Shown piece after piece: positions 57,122 to 64,000 of a stretch of 64,000 nucleotides of DNA. Each line of letters starts with the position of its first letter. Position 1 is the stretch's first letter. The DNA lies in the NCBI RefSeq assembly GCF_900176165.1, contig NZ_FWWU01000006.1:62001-126000 (forward strand), read 5' to 3'. The notes beneath the pieces are model-generated. The model was not told where the DNA came from. It was given only the letters and a program-made list of their open reading frames with translations, and made no database searches. This DNA is from Deinococcus hopiensis KR-140 (GTDB taxonomy: Bacteria > Deinococcota > Deinococci > Deinococcales > Deinococcaceae). A program made the position numbers and the translations under genes.

Positions 57122-57688
57122 TCAGACCTTCAGCAACGCGTGGGGCGGCAGTGCAGCGTCCTCATTGGAAGCCGTGATCTGGAACCGCTCGCGCAGAAAG
57201 CGGCCCTGGGTCAGCACCCGGTCGGCGGCCTCGTGATCGAGTAGCAGCGCGTCTTGCACTCCCTGACGAATGAGGCCGAGTTGTTCGGAAAGCAGCGTCT
57301 CGGGATTCATGCCCTGGACGGAGAGCCGCTGTCGGGCGCCATCCTTGAGGTCGAGGTAGGCGCGCAGCGTTTCCGGTAGGTATTCGGCCTGTGTCTGCTC
57401 AATCAGGTAACGGCTGCGGGCGTCAAGCGAGGCGGGCGCGTCTGCAAGCTGGCACAGGAGAGCCAGAGCCACTGAGCGTTGTGGCTCAGGTAGGCGCAGG
57501 GCGAGCGCGGAAGCGGCGTGGGGGTCGGCGGGTGCAGGTGCCGGAAGGGCCACGGGGCGCTGCGCCTCGGCCAACAGACGTTTTTCGCGCAACACCTGAA
57601 TTTTGTTGCGTCCCGAGACGTTCAAAATGGCCACCACACCACCGAAAATGCTGCCGAACACGGCGACGACACCCAGAGCTTCTTCCAC
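57122..57688 (-). CDS. Small membrane-anchored protein of unknown function
   Basis: GTG 57688 has GGAGG seven bases upstream and begins 188 residues. One N-terminal membrane helix (EEALGVVAVFGSIFGGVVAI) is followed by a basic stretch (RNKIQVLREKR), a Pro/Ala linker and a helical domain (SRYLIEQTQAEYLPETLRAY, LSEQLGLIRQGVQDALLLDH, ADRVLTQGRFLRERFQI). This looks like the cytosolic-domain plan of small bacterial scaffold or phage-shock-like proteins, but no named family was recognised. The C-terminal domain is predicted cytoplasmic from the positive charges after the helix. Confidence 0.7.
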   Translation of the reverse strand: MEEALGVVAVFGSIFGGVVAILNVSGRNKIQVLREKRLLAEAQRPVALPAPAPADPHAASALALRLPEPQRSVALALLCQLADAPASLDARSRYLIEQTQAEYLPETLRAYLDLKDGARQRLSVQGMNPETLLSEQLGLIRQGVQDALLLDHEAADRVLTQGRFLRERFQITASNEDAALPPHALLKV

Positions 57689-58164
57689 CGGAATTCCTCC
57701 TTGGAGCGCCGCACAGGTCCGTGCCCCAGGCCATTTGACCACAGCTTGACGCCGTCCGGGATCCACCCGCGTTGCTGAACACGCTCGGTGTGCAGCGCTG
57801 CAGCGTCTGCTTCACTCTGCCAGCGGGTGACTTGAGCCATGGGCGGTGGCGCGAACGGCGACGATACCAGCGGTTGTAAGGGGGGGCACCGCTCCCCACA
57901 CCTACCGTCCACGCCGTCCTGAGCACCGCCTTCACGCTTTCAGGCGCAGATCCATTGCTTGGGGCGTAGGCGTGTCGCCCAGCCATTCCCCCGTTCGAGA
58001 ACCGAAGCGCCTGTCCCTCCACACCCGGTCCCTCCGGCGCGTCACCTGTCCCACCCGCAACCGCGCAAAATGTTCCTCGAATACCACCACCGGGACTCCA
58101 CCTCCCCGCGCCAACACCGAGGTGTGCAGGGCGTGATCATCTCGCCTGCCTTCTCTCGCAGCCC

Positions 58165-58260
58165 TGTCTGCCGCTGACGCGCAAGATCGTGCACGTGGAT
58201 GCGGAACCGTTCTTCGCGGGCGTGGATCTGCGGGACAACGCCCAGCCTGAGAGCGAGGCC
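58165..58260 (+). pseudogene. dinB (DNA polymerase IV) N-terminal remnant
   Basis: The frame LTRKIVHVDAEPFFAGVDLR, DNAQPE matches the start of Y-family polymerases (RKIIHVDMDAFFASVEQRDN in typical members), including the first metal-binding Asp. The motif DMD is changed to DAE, and recognisable sequence ends after about 25 residues. It is a truncated relic. Confidence 0.55.
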
Positions 58261-58926
58261 TACCGCGGTGGCGCATCAGGGGCCTCGCCGTGTGGTAACG
58301 ACAGCGGCCCAGGGCGAGCGAACCCAGTAGGCAGGTCCACGCGAGAGGCCGATGGAGGGGTGGGAAGGAAACATGGGCGCCTCCTGGGTGGAAAAGGTGG
58401 GAGCGGAGGAAAAAAGGCCGAGTGCGCGCAGCGCAGGCGCGGGGGCGTGACTGGACCCTGATTCGCGGCTTACCCGGTCCCATACACACTCCCAGGTGGG
58501 GGGTTCAGTTCCCCTCCTCTACGCCACCCGCCACTTCTCGGCTTCTCGCTCCGCTTAGGGTGGGTGCACCACCGCCTGCCAGCGGCTTACCTCCCAGTTG
58601 GCGGACCGCTCCGGCGCATGCGAAAGAAGGGCACAGAAAAGACGCTGTCGGGAACGCTCTGCCCACTCACCCCTCTCCGGCGTAGCTCTCCGGGTCCGGG
58701 CCGCTCGCCGTGCATTGTCTTCGCCCCCCTCTGCTCGTCAGCTTTGGAAGCTGAGGGCGAGGAGACGGGAAGGCTGTCCTGACGGCATTTTTTCGGGGGT
58801 GGGTCGAAAACTTACCCGGCCGTTGGTCAGCGCCCGCGTAGCGGTCAGAGGAGGTGCGGCGTAGGCAAAAGGCGGTCCCCGGGGCGATCACGCCCGGATC
58901 AGGGCCCCTCATTTACGGTCTGTTCA
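58261..58926. other. Gene-poor interval
   Basis: No gene is supported. The end must hold the promoter of the FAD oxidase gene; it carries two TCACGCCC half-sites (58888-58895 and 58927-58934). Confidence 0.4.
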
Positions 58927-58943
58927 TCACGCCCAGGGCGTGA
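58927..58943. promoter_or_regulatory. Palindromic operator-like site before the FAD oxidase gene
   Basis: TCACGCCC-A-GGGCGTGA is a perfect 8-bp inverted repeat ending 13 bp before the start codon, overlapping the region just before the ribosome site. The half-site TCACGCCC also occurs 39 bp upstream. It could be a repressor operator or a hairpin that limits translation. Confidence 0.5.
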
Positions 58944-58956
58944 AAGGAGAATCCCC

Positions 58957-60405
58957 ATGACGCAGACCCTCGGAGCCCAATTCATCCCCGACCCGACCCC
59001 CAAAGTCTCCCGCGTCCCCACCCCATCCGTGGACTTCGGACCCCTCGCTGCCGCAGTGATGGGCGAGGTGCTGCTGCCCCCCTCCGCCCGGTATGAGGAG
59101 GTCCGGGGCGTGTGGAACGCGGCCGCCGACCTGTATCCCGCCGCCATCGTCCGGCCGCTGAATGCCCGGGAGGTGGCGTGCGCCGTGCGCTTTGCACGCG
59201 CCAGCAGCCTCCCCCTCGCCGTCCGCAGCGGCGGCCATAGCCCCGCCGGATTCGGCACCGTGGAGGGCGGCCTGGTCCTGGACCTCTCGGCCATGAAGGC
59301 CATCTCGGCCGATCCCCAGACGCGCCGAGTCTGGGTGCAGCCGGGCCTGACCTGGGGTGAGGTGGCCGATTCCCTACAGTCCTACGGCCTGGCGATCACG
59401 GCGGGCGATACCCCCACAGTGGGCGTGGGTGGCCTGACCCAGGGCGGCGGCATCGGCTGGTTCGTGCGCAAGCATGGCCTCGCCCTGGACCGCCTGCGGG
59501 CCGTGGAGCTCGTCACGGCCGAGGGACAACTCCTGCGGGCGAGCGCTGGGGAGAACCCCGAGCTGTTCTGGGGGATTCGGGGCGGCGGCGCGAACTTCGG
59601 GGTCATCACGCAGTACGAATTCGAGGCCCACGAGGGCGGGACAGTACTCGGCGGCCTCGTCATCTTCAGCGGCGTGGACGCCCGGCGCATCCTGGGTGAG
59701 TACGCGCGCCTTGCCGCCGCCGCCGACGACGGGCTCTCCACGCAGGCCGTGCTGTTCGCCGCTCCCCCGCTGCCGTTTGTCCCCGAGGAAGCGGTGGGGC
59801 AGCCCCTGGTTGCCATTTCCATGTGTTACAGCGGTGACCTGACGCAGGGCGAGGCGGTCCTCGCGCCCCTGCGCCGCCTGGGCACCCCGGTCCTCGATAC
59901 CGTCGCACCTATTCCCTACAGCGGCATGCTGCGGCTGCCGCTGTACGCCCAGGCCGGTGACCGGGGTTTTCGCCACTTCATCCGCTCGCAGTTTGTGACG
60001 CAGGTGGACGGCACCTTCCTGGACGCCCTGGTAGACGGCACGATGCAGGTCTTTAATCCGGGCACGCTGGTTCAGCTGCGCGTCCTCGGCGGCGAACTCG
60101 CGCGCATTCCGGCCGAAAGCGCCGCCTTCTCGCACCGGGACAAGGCCGCCGTGCTGATGATCGCGCACCTGGTCCCTGGAGAACACCCCGCCGAGGCGGC
60201 CGAACTGGCCCAGCAGGCCACCGAACACGTCTGGCAGGCGGTCAGGCCGTTTGCCTGCGGTACCTACGGCAATTTCCTGGCCCTGGGTGAGGAGGGGCGC
60301 GTGGGAGAAGTGTTCCGCACGTCCGCGCTCCAGCGGCTGGCGGTCCTCAAGGCCCAGTACGATCCGCACAACGTCTTTGCCCGCAACGCGAACGTCCGCG
60401 CCTGA
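58957..60405 (+). CDS. FAD-dependent oxidase, berberine bridge enzyme-like
   Basis: The 482-residue protein starts at ATG 58957 with AAAGGAGA six bases upstream. Residues 50-220 are an FAD_binding_4 (PCMH) domain: ADLYPAAIVRPLNAREVACA, LPLAVRSGGHSPAGFGTVEG (the His of SGGHS is the usual covalent FAD site), LAITAGDTPTVGVGGLTQGG and GIGWFVRKHGLALDRLRAVE. The C-terminal BBE motif follows LAVLKAQYDPHNVFARNANV. Related enzymes oxidise sugars, alkaloids or other alcohols with O2. No signal peptide is seen. The substrate is unknown. Confidence 0.94.
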   Translation: MTQTLGAQFIPDPTPKVSRVPTPSVDFGPLAAAVMGEVLLPPSARYEEVRGVWNAAADLYPAAIVRPLNAREVACAVRFARASSLPLAVRSGGHSPAGFGTVEGGLVLDLSAMKAISADPQTRRVWVQPGLTWGEVADSLQSYGLAITAGDTPTVGVGGLTQGGGIGWFVRKHGLALDRLRAVELVTAEGQLLRASAGENPELFWGIRGGGANFGVITQYEFEAHEGGTVLGGLVIFSGVDARRILGEYARLAAAADDGLSTQAVLFAAPPLPFVPEEAVGQPLVAISMCYSGDLTQGEAVLAPLRRLGTPVLDTVAPIPYSGMLRLPLYAQAGDRGFRHFIRSQFVTQVDGTFLDALVDGTMQVFNPGTLVQLRVLGGELARIPAESAAFSHRDKAAVLMIAHLVPGEHPAEAAELAQQATEHVWQAVRPFACGTYGNFLALGEEGRVGEVFRTSALQRLAVLKAQYDPHNVFARNANVRA

Positions 60406-60737
60406 GCAGTGCTTCGGCAGCGTTTCCAGTCCGGCGACCGGAAACGCATGGAAGACGAGGAGCCGGGCTTCCCCCTCACGCGGGGGACTTGCAAAGCGGC
60501 GGAGCCGAGGGTGAGCTGGGAGAGCACAAACACCGCCCCCGCAGAGCGGAAGCCTGGCTCCTTTGGCAACGGACCGGATGCCCGGCGAGACAAAGTGCTC
60601 CGGTCTCAGGAACCGTCCGGGCAGGCCGGGAGGCAGAAAGGACGGCGTGGTTCCGCTCCACGAACATTCAACAAAGCGCCAGATCTTCGTCCCGTTCCCC
60701 ACCCCCTCTTGAGCCTCTTCACCTCCCAGGAGTCCCC

Positions 60738-61325
60738 ATGCCGTTCGAGACCGTGTATGCCCCGCACCCGCCCCAGTTCGCCCTCACCCTCACGCCAGAA
60801 GAACTTATTCGCCGGGACGCGCGTTTTGCCCACATCCAGCGCCTTCAGGAACGGGGAACACTCGACTTGCTGCTGCAAGACAGCGCGGACCTCCAGAATG
60901 CCCACCTGACCCTGCGGTGGGGCGAGGTGCGGTGGCAGGGCACGCCTGGCGGAAACGGTGGGGAGCGCCTCTGGCGGGACCGGGACGGCAAAGCCCTGAA
61001 CTGCGCCCTGGGCCTGGACCTCACCCATACCGAGGTGCAAGCGGTGGAGGCCTCTCGCCTCGCAGCCGAGGTCATCTCCTGGGACCAGGGCGCCGTGTAT
61101 ATCCTGACGGGGAAGGCTGGGTTGCCCACCGTGACCCGCCGCCTGAACCTGGGAGACTTCTGCGACCGCCTGGAGTGGGATTTCCTGACCGACACCGGCT
61201 TCGCCGCCATTGCCGAGGTGCAGGCCCACCGGCTGGGAAAAGGTGGGCAACCCGTCGTCTGGCGCACGGCCCTGGTTCCCCCTGAACGGGCAGAACTCGG
61301 AGTGGGGGCCTTGGGACTGGGATGA
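60738..61325 (+). CDS. Hypothetical protein (195 aa)
   Basis: ATG 60738 with AGGAG five bases upstream starts 195 residues of mixed alpha/beta character: VYAPHPPQFALTLTPEELIR, ARFAHIQRLQERGTLDLLLQ, NAHLTLRWGEVRWQGTPG, DLTHTEVQAVEASRLAAEVI, LEWDFLTDTGFAAIAEVQAH. There is no signal peptide or membrane segment. Family not recognised. It stands alone, 332 bp after the FAD oxidase, and ends at a strong hairpin. Confidence 0.7.
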   Translation: MPFETVYAPHPPQFALTLTPEELIRRDARFAHIQRLQERGTLDLLLQDSADLQNAHLTLRWGEVRWQGTPGGNGGERLWRDRDGKALNCALGLDLTHTEVQAVEASRLAAEVISWDQGAVYILTGKAGLPTVTRRLNLGDFCDRLEWDFLTDTGFAAIAEVQAHRLGKGGQPVVWRTALVPPERAELGVGALGLG

Positions 61326-61340
61326 AGGCCGCTGAGGCGG

Positions 61341-61388
61341 ACCGCCGATGTCCCTCCCCCTGTGGTCAGGGGGAGGGACATCGGCGGT
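61341..61388 (+). terminator. Perfect 22-bp hairpin after the hypothetical gene
   Basis: ACCGCCGATGTCCCTCCCCC plus TG pairs completely with its complement across a TGGT loop. There is no clean U-run after it (CTGAGCCTTTGCC), but position 15 bp after the stop codon suggests a terminator or an mRNA 3' stabiliser. Confidence 0.7.
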
Positions 61389-61404
61389 CTGAGCCTTTGC
61401 CGCT

Positions 61405-61718
61405 CAGGCTGAAGGTGTGTCCAGGCTGTCACCGCCGCCGACAGGCGGTGTTTCCAGGGAACGTGCGGGGTCAGGTGCAGTATGGCCCTCGGTTCCAGGG
61501 CCTCGCGGTGTACCTGAATGTCGCCCAGTTCCTCCCCTTCAAGCGCGTCAGTGACGTCCTCGAGACGCTGTCTGACCAACGTCCCAGGGAAGGAACACTG
61601 GCGCTGCACCTCAACCTCGCCACACAGGGACTCGCTGGGTTTGAGGCCGGCCTGAAAGAAGCCTTGCTCGAAGAACCCGTCCTGCATGTGGACGAGACGG
61701 GCAGCAAGGTGAAGGGCT
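61405..61718 (+). pseudogene. IS66-family transposase fragment
   Basis: [60 protein letters not shown] and [18 protein letters not shown] are clearly homologous to residues about 115-220 of the intact transposase at 41272-42627. The sequence breaks off at VKG, where the IS3-family element begins; the rest of the IS66 gene is not found beyond it. Confidence 0.9.
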
Positions 61719-61761
61719 GGACTGGCCCAGTTTTGTGGACGAAGCGGACTGGAGACTCGGC

Positions 61762-62635
61762 TCAGGGTGGGTGTACGCCGCGAGGTGGAGCGGTGGGGTG
61801 GCCCCACCGCTGGGCGAACTCGTCGGGCGTCAGGTACGCCAGGGAAGAACGCGGTCTGGTGCTGTTGTAGAACGTTCTCCAGCCGTCCAGGAGGACCTGG
61901 GCATGTCGAGCAGAGTAAAAGACCTCCAGGTTCAGCAATTCGTCGCGGAGTCGGGCGTGGAAGCTCTGTGCAACACCGTTCTGCCATGGTTTTCCGGGGT
62001 CAATGTATTTGGTGCCTACCTCCTGCACGGCCAGCCAAATCTTGAGATCGTGGGCGATAAACGCCGAGCCATTGTCGCTGCGAATAAAGGTCGGCACGCC
62101 CCGTTTCCGCATCACCTCGACCAGGGCAGCTTCCACGTCCACAAACGTGAAAGCTGCCCCACAACGCAGGGCCAGGGATTACCGGGTGAACTCATCGGTG
62201 AGCGTCAGGATTTTCAGGGGTTGTCCTCCGGGGTCTGGTCAAAGACAAAGTCATAGGTCCAGACCTGGTTCGGCTGCTCGGCTTTCATCGGAATGTGTTG
62301 TCCTGTACGAATTTTTCTCGTCTTGCAGCGGGTGAGAAGCGCAAGACCCTCACTCTTCCAGAGGCGGTGCACCGCCTTGCGGTTCACCTGAACACCTTCC
62401 TGGCGGAGGGTGGCATGGACCCGGCGGCATCTCCAGCGGGGATGCTCGCGGGCCAGCGTCCTGATCCGTGCGCTGAGCTGCCCATCGTGTTTGGGATGTG
62501 CCAGGGAAGACAACGATGACCGAGGGAGGCCAACCAGCCCGCACGTGCGCTGTTGCCGGATGTTCTTATGGACCAGGTGTTTGGCGGCCTCCCGGCGCTC
62601 GGGGGGCCGTCAACGCTTTTTTGCCAGGATCTCTT
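61762..62635 (-). pseudogene. IS3-family OrfB, frameshifted
   Basis: The pieces are PPERREAAKHLVHKNIRQQR, CRRVHATLRQEGVQVNRKAV and QPNQVWTYDFVFDQT. A lost base near 62215 and a TAA in TDEFTR* break the gene. The remainder, GVPTFIRSDNGSAFIAHDLK and DPGKPWQNGVAQSFHARLRD to STRPRSSLAYLTPDEF, follows in another frame. The catalytic Glu position reads Q-S-F instead of E-S-F. It is inactive. Confidence 0.85.
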
Positions 62636-62879
62636 TCATGCCTTCCAACTCCAGACGCTGCTGGCCCACCAGCTTCAACAGCCGCTCGTTCTCGCGTTCG
62701 AGCTGGCGGAGCCGCCGGGCTTCATCGACCGTGGCGTCGCCGTATCTCGCTTTCCAAGTGGAGAGGGAGGCCGTACTGCATCCGGCCTCTCGGCACAGCT
62801 CCTCTATCGGCTTTTCGCCTTTTTTGGCGCCCTGAAGCAATTTGATGATCTGTTTCTCACTGAACCGCTTCTGCTTCAT
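62610..62879 (-). CDS. IS3-family OrfA
   Basis: The 89-residue protein MKQKRFSEKQIIKLLQGAKK, GEKPIEELCREAGCSTASLS, TWKARYGDATVDEARRLRQL, ERENERLLKLV is a complete HTH_Tnp_1 plus coiled-coil OrfA of the IS407 type. It overlaps the start of the broken orfB. Confidence 0.9.
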   Translation of the reverse strand: MKQKRFSEKQIIKLLQGAKKGEKPIEELCREAGCSTASLSTWKARYGDATVDEARRLRQLERENERLLKLVGQQRLELEGMKEILAKKR

Positions 62880-63109
62880 ACGTCATCCTCGCTTTCTCGC
62901 CGGGAGAAGGGGCTTCCCCTTCTCCCGGCTCTACGGCGAGCCAATCAACTCCAGTCAGTTGTGTCCAGTTTCTGGGGGGCAGACCAGGGCCCCGGCCGAC
63001 CAGAAGCCCTCCTCGCATCCCTCCACGCCGCTGCTCTCCGGTATGCAGCACCCCGCACTCAGGAGGTAAACTGAAACGCGCATGCCGAGAAACACCCATG
63101 GCTGAGGGT

Positions 63110-63290
63110 ACCGTTGACGTGTACCACAATCTCACCGCCGGTGTTGGTCCAACCGTTGCCGTCGACGTCGCCTGACGCGACAGATCTGGGACTGCCGCCG
63201 ACCGGGTACGTCACGTTGGAAGCGAAGGTCTCCCCAGCCTGGCCCAGCAGGACGGAGGCGGTCCCTTCATGGGGGCTTCTGGGTAAGCGG
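63110..63290 (-). pseudogene. FG-GAP/VCBS repeat fragment
   Basis: The minus-strand frame GTASVLLGQAGETFASNVTY, PVGGSPRSVASGDVDGNGWT has the repeat pattern V-x-L-G-x-G-x-x-F plus G-D-x-D-G-N-G of integrin-like propeller or VCBS proteins. Only one or two units remain, and no start or signal peptide is seen. Confidence 0.55.
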
Positions 63291-63474
63291 CATCGGCACC
63301 CCATCTACAACCCCCTGCGCGTGGTCCGCAGGGAGGGCAAGACTCTGCCCGCGACCGCCAATGTGACGGAGAAGCTCTATCCGAAATCCACTGTGCGGCG
63401 CGGCGGTAAAGAGCCTGCGTTGAACCGCCGTCATGGGACGAGCGCAAGGGGCTGCAAGAGGCCAGCGCCCTAGA

Positions 63475-64000
63475 CTACACCCCCAGGTAAGCCCTGATGA
63501 TGTCTGGGTCCCCCATCAGCTCCTGGCTGGGGCCTTCCTTGACCAGCCGCCCGAGTTCCAGGACGTAGGTGCGGTCCGTGACCTTAAGCACCTGCCGAAC
63601 ATTCTGCTCGACCAGCAGCACGGTCAGCCCCAGTTCGCGCAGCGAGCCGATCACGCGCATGACCTCGCTCACCACCAGCGGGGCCAGGCCCAGCGAGGGT
63701 TCGTCCATCAGCAGCACCTCGGGTTCGCTCATCAGGGCACGGCCAATGGCGACCATCTGCTGCTCTCCGCCGGACAGGGCCGCCGCCGAGGTCAGGCGCT
63801 TTTCGGTCAGGCGGGGAAAGAAGTCGTAGACCTTCTGGAGGTTCGCGGCGCGGTTCGCCTTGGTGCGGGGCAGGTACGCGCCCATCAGGAGGTTTTCCTC
63901 AACCGACATCTGCCCGAACAGCTGCCGTCCCATCGGGACGTGCGCGACGCCCAGGTCCGTGATGCGGTGTGGTGGCACGCCGTTGAGGTTTTGACCCCGG
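63475..64000 (-). CDS. livF: Branched-chain amino acid ABC transporter ATPase (LivF-like), 5' end outside window
   Basis: 175 residues are visible, open to the window edge. GQNLNGVPPHRITDLGVAHV, PMGRQLFGQMSVEENLLMGA, then the signature LSGGEQQMVAIGRALMSEPE, Walker B VLLMDEPSLGLAPLVV, and the switch His region VLLVEQNVRQVLKVTDRTYV identify a LivF-type ATPase. The end GDPDIIRAYLGV is typical. The Walker A loop lies outside. It would pair with LivG, LivH, LivM and a binding protein, presumably encoded upstream beyond this window. Confidence 0.93.
   Translation of the reverse strand, partial: RGQNLNGVPPHRITDLGVAHVPMGRQLFGQMSVEENLLMGAYLPRTKANRAANLQKVYDFFPRLTEKRLTSAAALSGGEQQMVAIGRALMSEPEVLLMDEPSLGLAPLVVSEVMRVIGSLRELGLTVLLVEQNVRQVLKVTDRTYVLELGRLVKEGPSQELMGDPDIIRAYLGV

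Larger units (their letters stand above)
61722..62979 (-). mobile_element. IS3-family (IS407-like) element, decayed, inserted in an IS66 fragment
   Basis: OrfA is intact and orfB is broken. The right end TGTCCAGTTTCTGGGGGG and the left GGCCCAGTTTTGTGGAC are imperfect inverted ends; exact limits and target duplication could not be set. Confidence 0.7.

Noticed and set aside
57932..58489. Minus-strand frame of 185 codons upstream of the small membrane protein
   Set aside because: It is antisense to the dinB remnant and Arg/Pro/His-rich; no family signal.
58490..58535. tRNA/tmRNA-like 3' end (GGGGGGTTCAGTTCCCCTCC then TCTACGCCACC)
   Set aside because: The T-loop lacks the conserved A58, the matching acceptor 5' strand is weak, and no anticodon arm can be placed. 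It may be a degraded att-site copy, but the evidence is too thin to call.
63300..63474. Plus-strand frame VVRREGKTLPATANVTEKLY near the right end
   Set aside because: Protein-like for about 50 residues, but with no start, no recognised family, and squeezed between an FG-GAP remnant and the ABC ATPase gene. Possibly debris; not annotated.

Overview
The window is high-GC bacterial DNA that looks like an accessory region of a Deinococcus-type genome. Pointers are a cyanophycin synthetase, AfsR/SARP-like ATPase regulators, an extra RpoD-type sigma factor, giant secreted repeat proteins, several IS families, and three families of short dispersed non-coding repeats (called A, B and C here). The species assignment is inference; no rRNA or complete tRNA is present.

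Layout. 1-13.7 kb: four minus-strand genes: a beta-barrel-like protein, a secreted protein of about 2640 residues with some 19 PKD domains, a five-FN3 secreted protein, and an AfsR/SARP-type regulator cut by the window edge. The PKD gene contains a near-perfect 1194-bp tandem duplication. 15-26 kb: cphA, a decayed MATE transporter, an MFS transporter, debris, a membrane protein, the sigma factor and a hydroxyisobutyrate-dehydrogenase-like oxidoreductase. 27-32 kb: an iron-type ABC binding protein behind a 29-nt palindrome, an FMN reductase/MarR pair, a secreted stalk-domain protein and a secreted Cys-repeat protein. 32-39.6 kb: a 1027-residue ATPase/TPR/BTAD regulator, a GntR regulator, an IscB (OMEGA) remnant with a candidate omega-RNA, a paralogue of the stalk protein, a broken double-GNAT gene and a SUKH-like gene.

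39.6-51 kb: an IS graveyard. An IS3-family element (3-bp target duplication GAG) splits a small gene beside the SUKH gene, and an IS66-family element sits in that gene's 5' region. Then come a universal stress protein, an integrase fragment, and a sensor kinase with a LacI-like ligand domain. A GH114-like gene is cleanly split by an IS5-family element (target duplication ATT). 51-57 kb: an aldo/keto reductase, beta-galactosidase (GH42) debris cut by a repeat B, a GH30-type galactanase with a ricin-type lectin, and a cold-shock protein. 57-64 kb: a small membrane protein, a dinB remnant, a berberine-bridge-type FAD oxidase, an unknown 195-residue protein, an IS66 fragment invaded by a decayed IS3-family element, an FG-GAP remnant, and the 3' part of a livF-type ABC ATPase.

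The functional themes are cell-surface or secreted repeat proteins, carbohydrate breakdown, and regulation, set in a region with heavy gene decay. The best candidates for undescribed biology are the barrel/PKD/FN3/regulator cluster, the IscB/omega-RNA relic, and the hairpin repeat B family.
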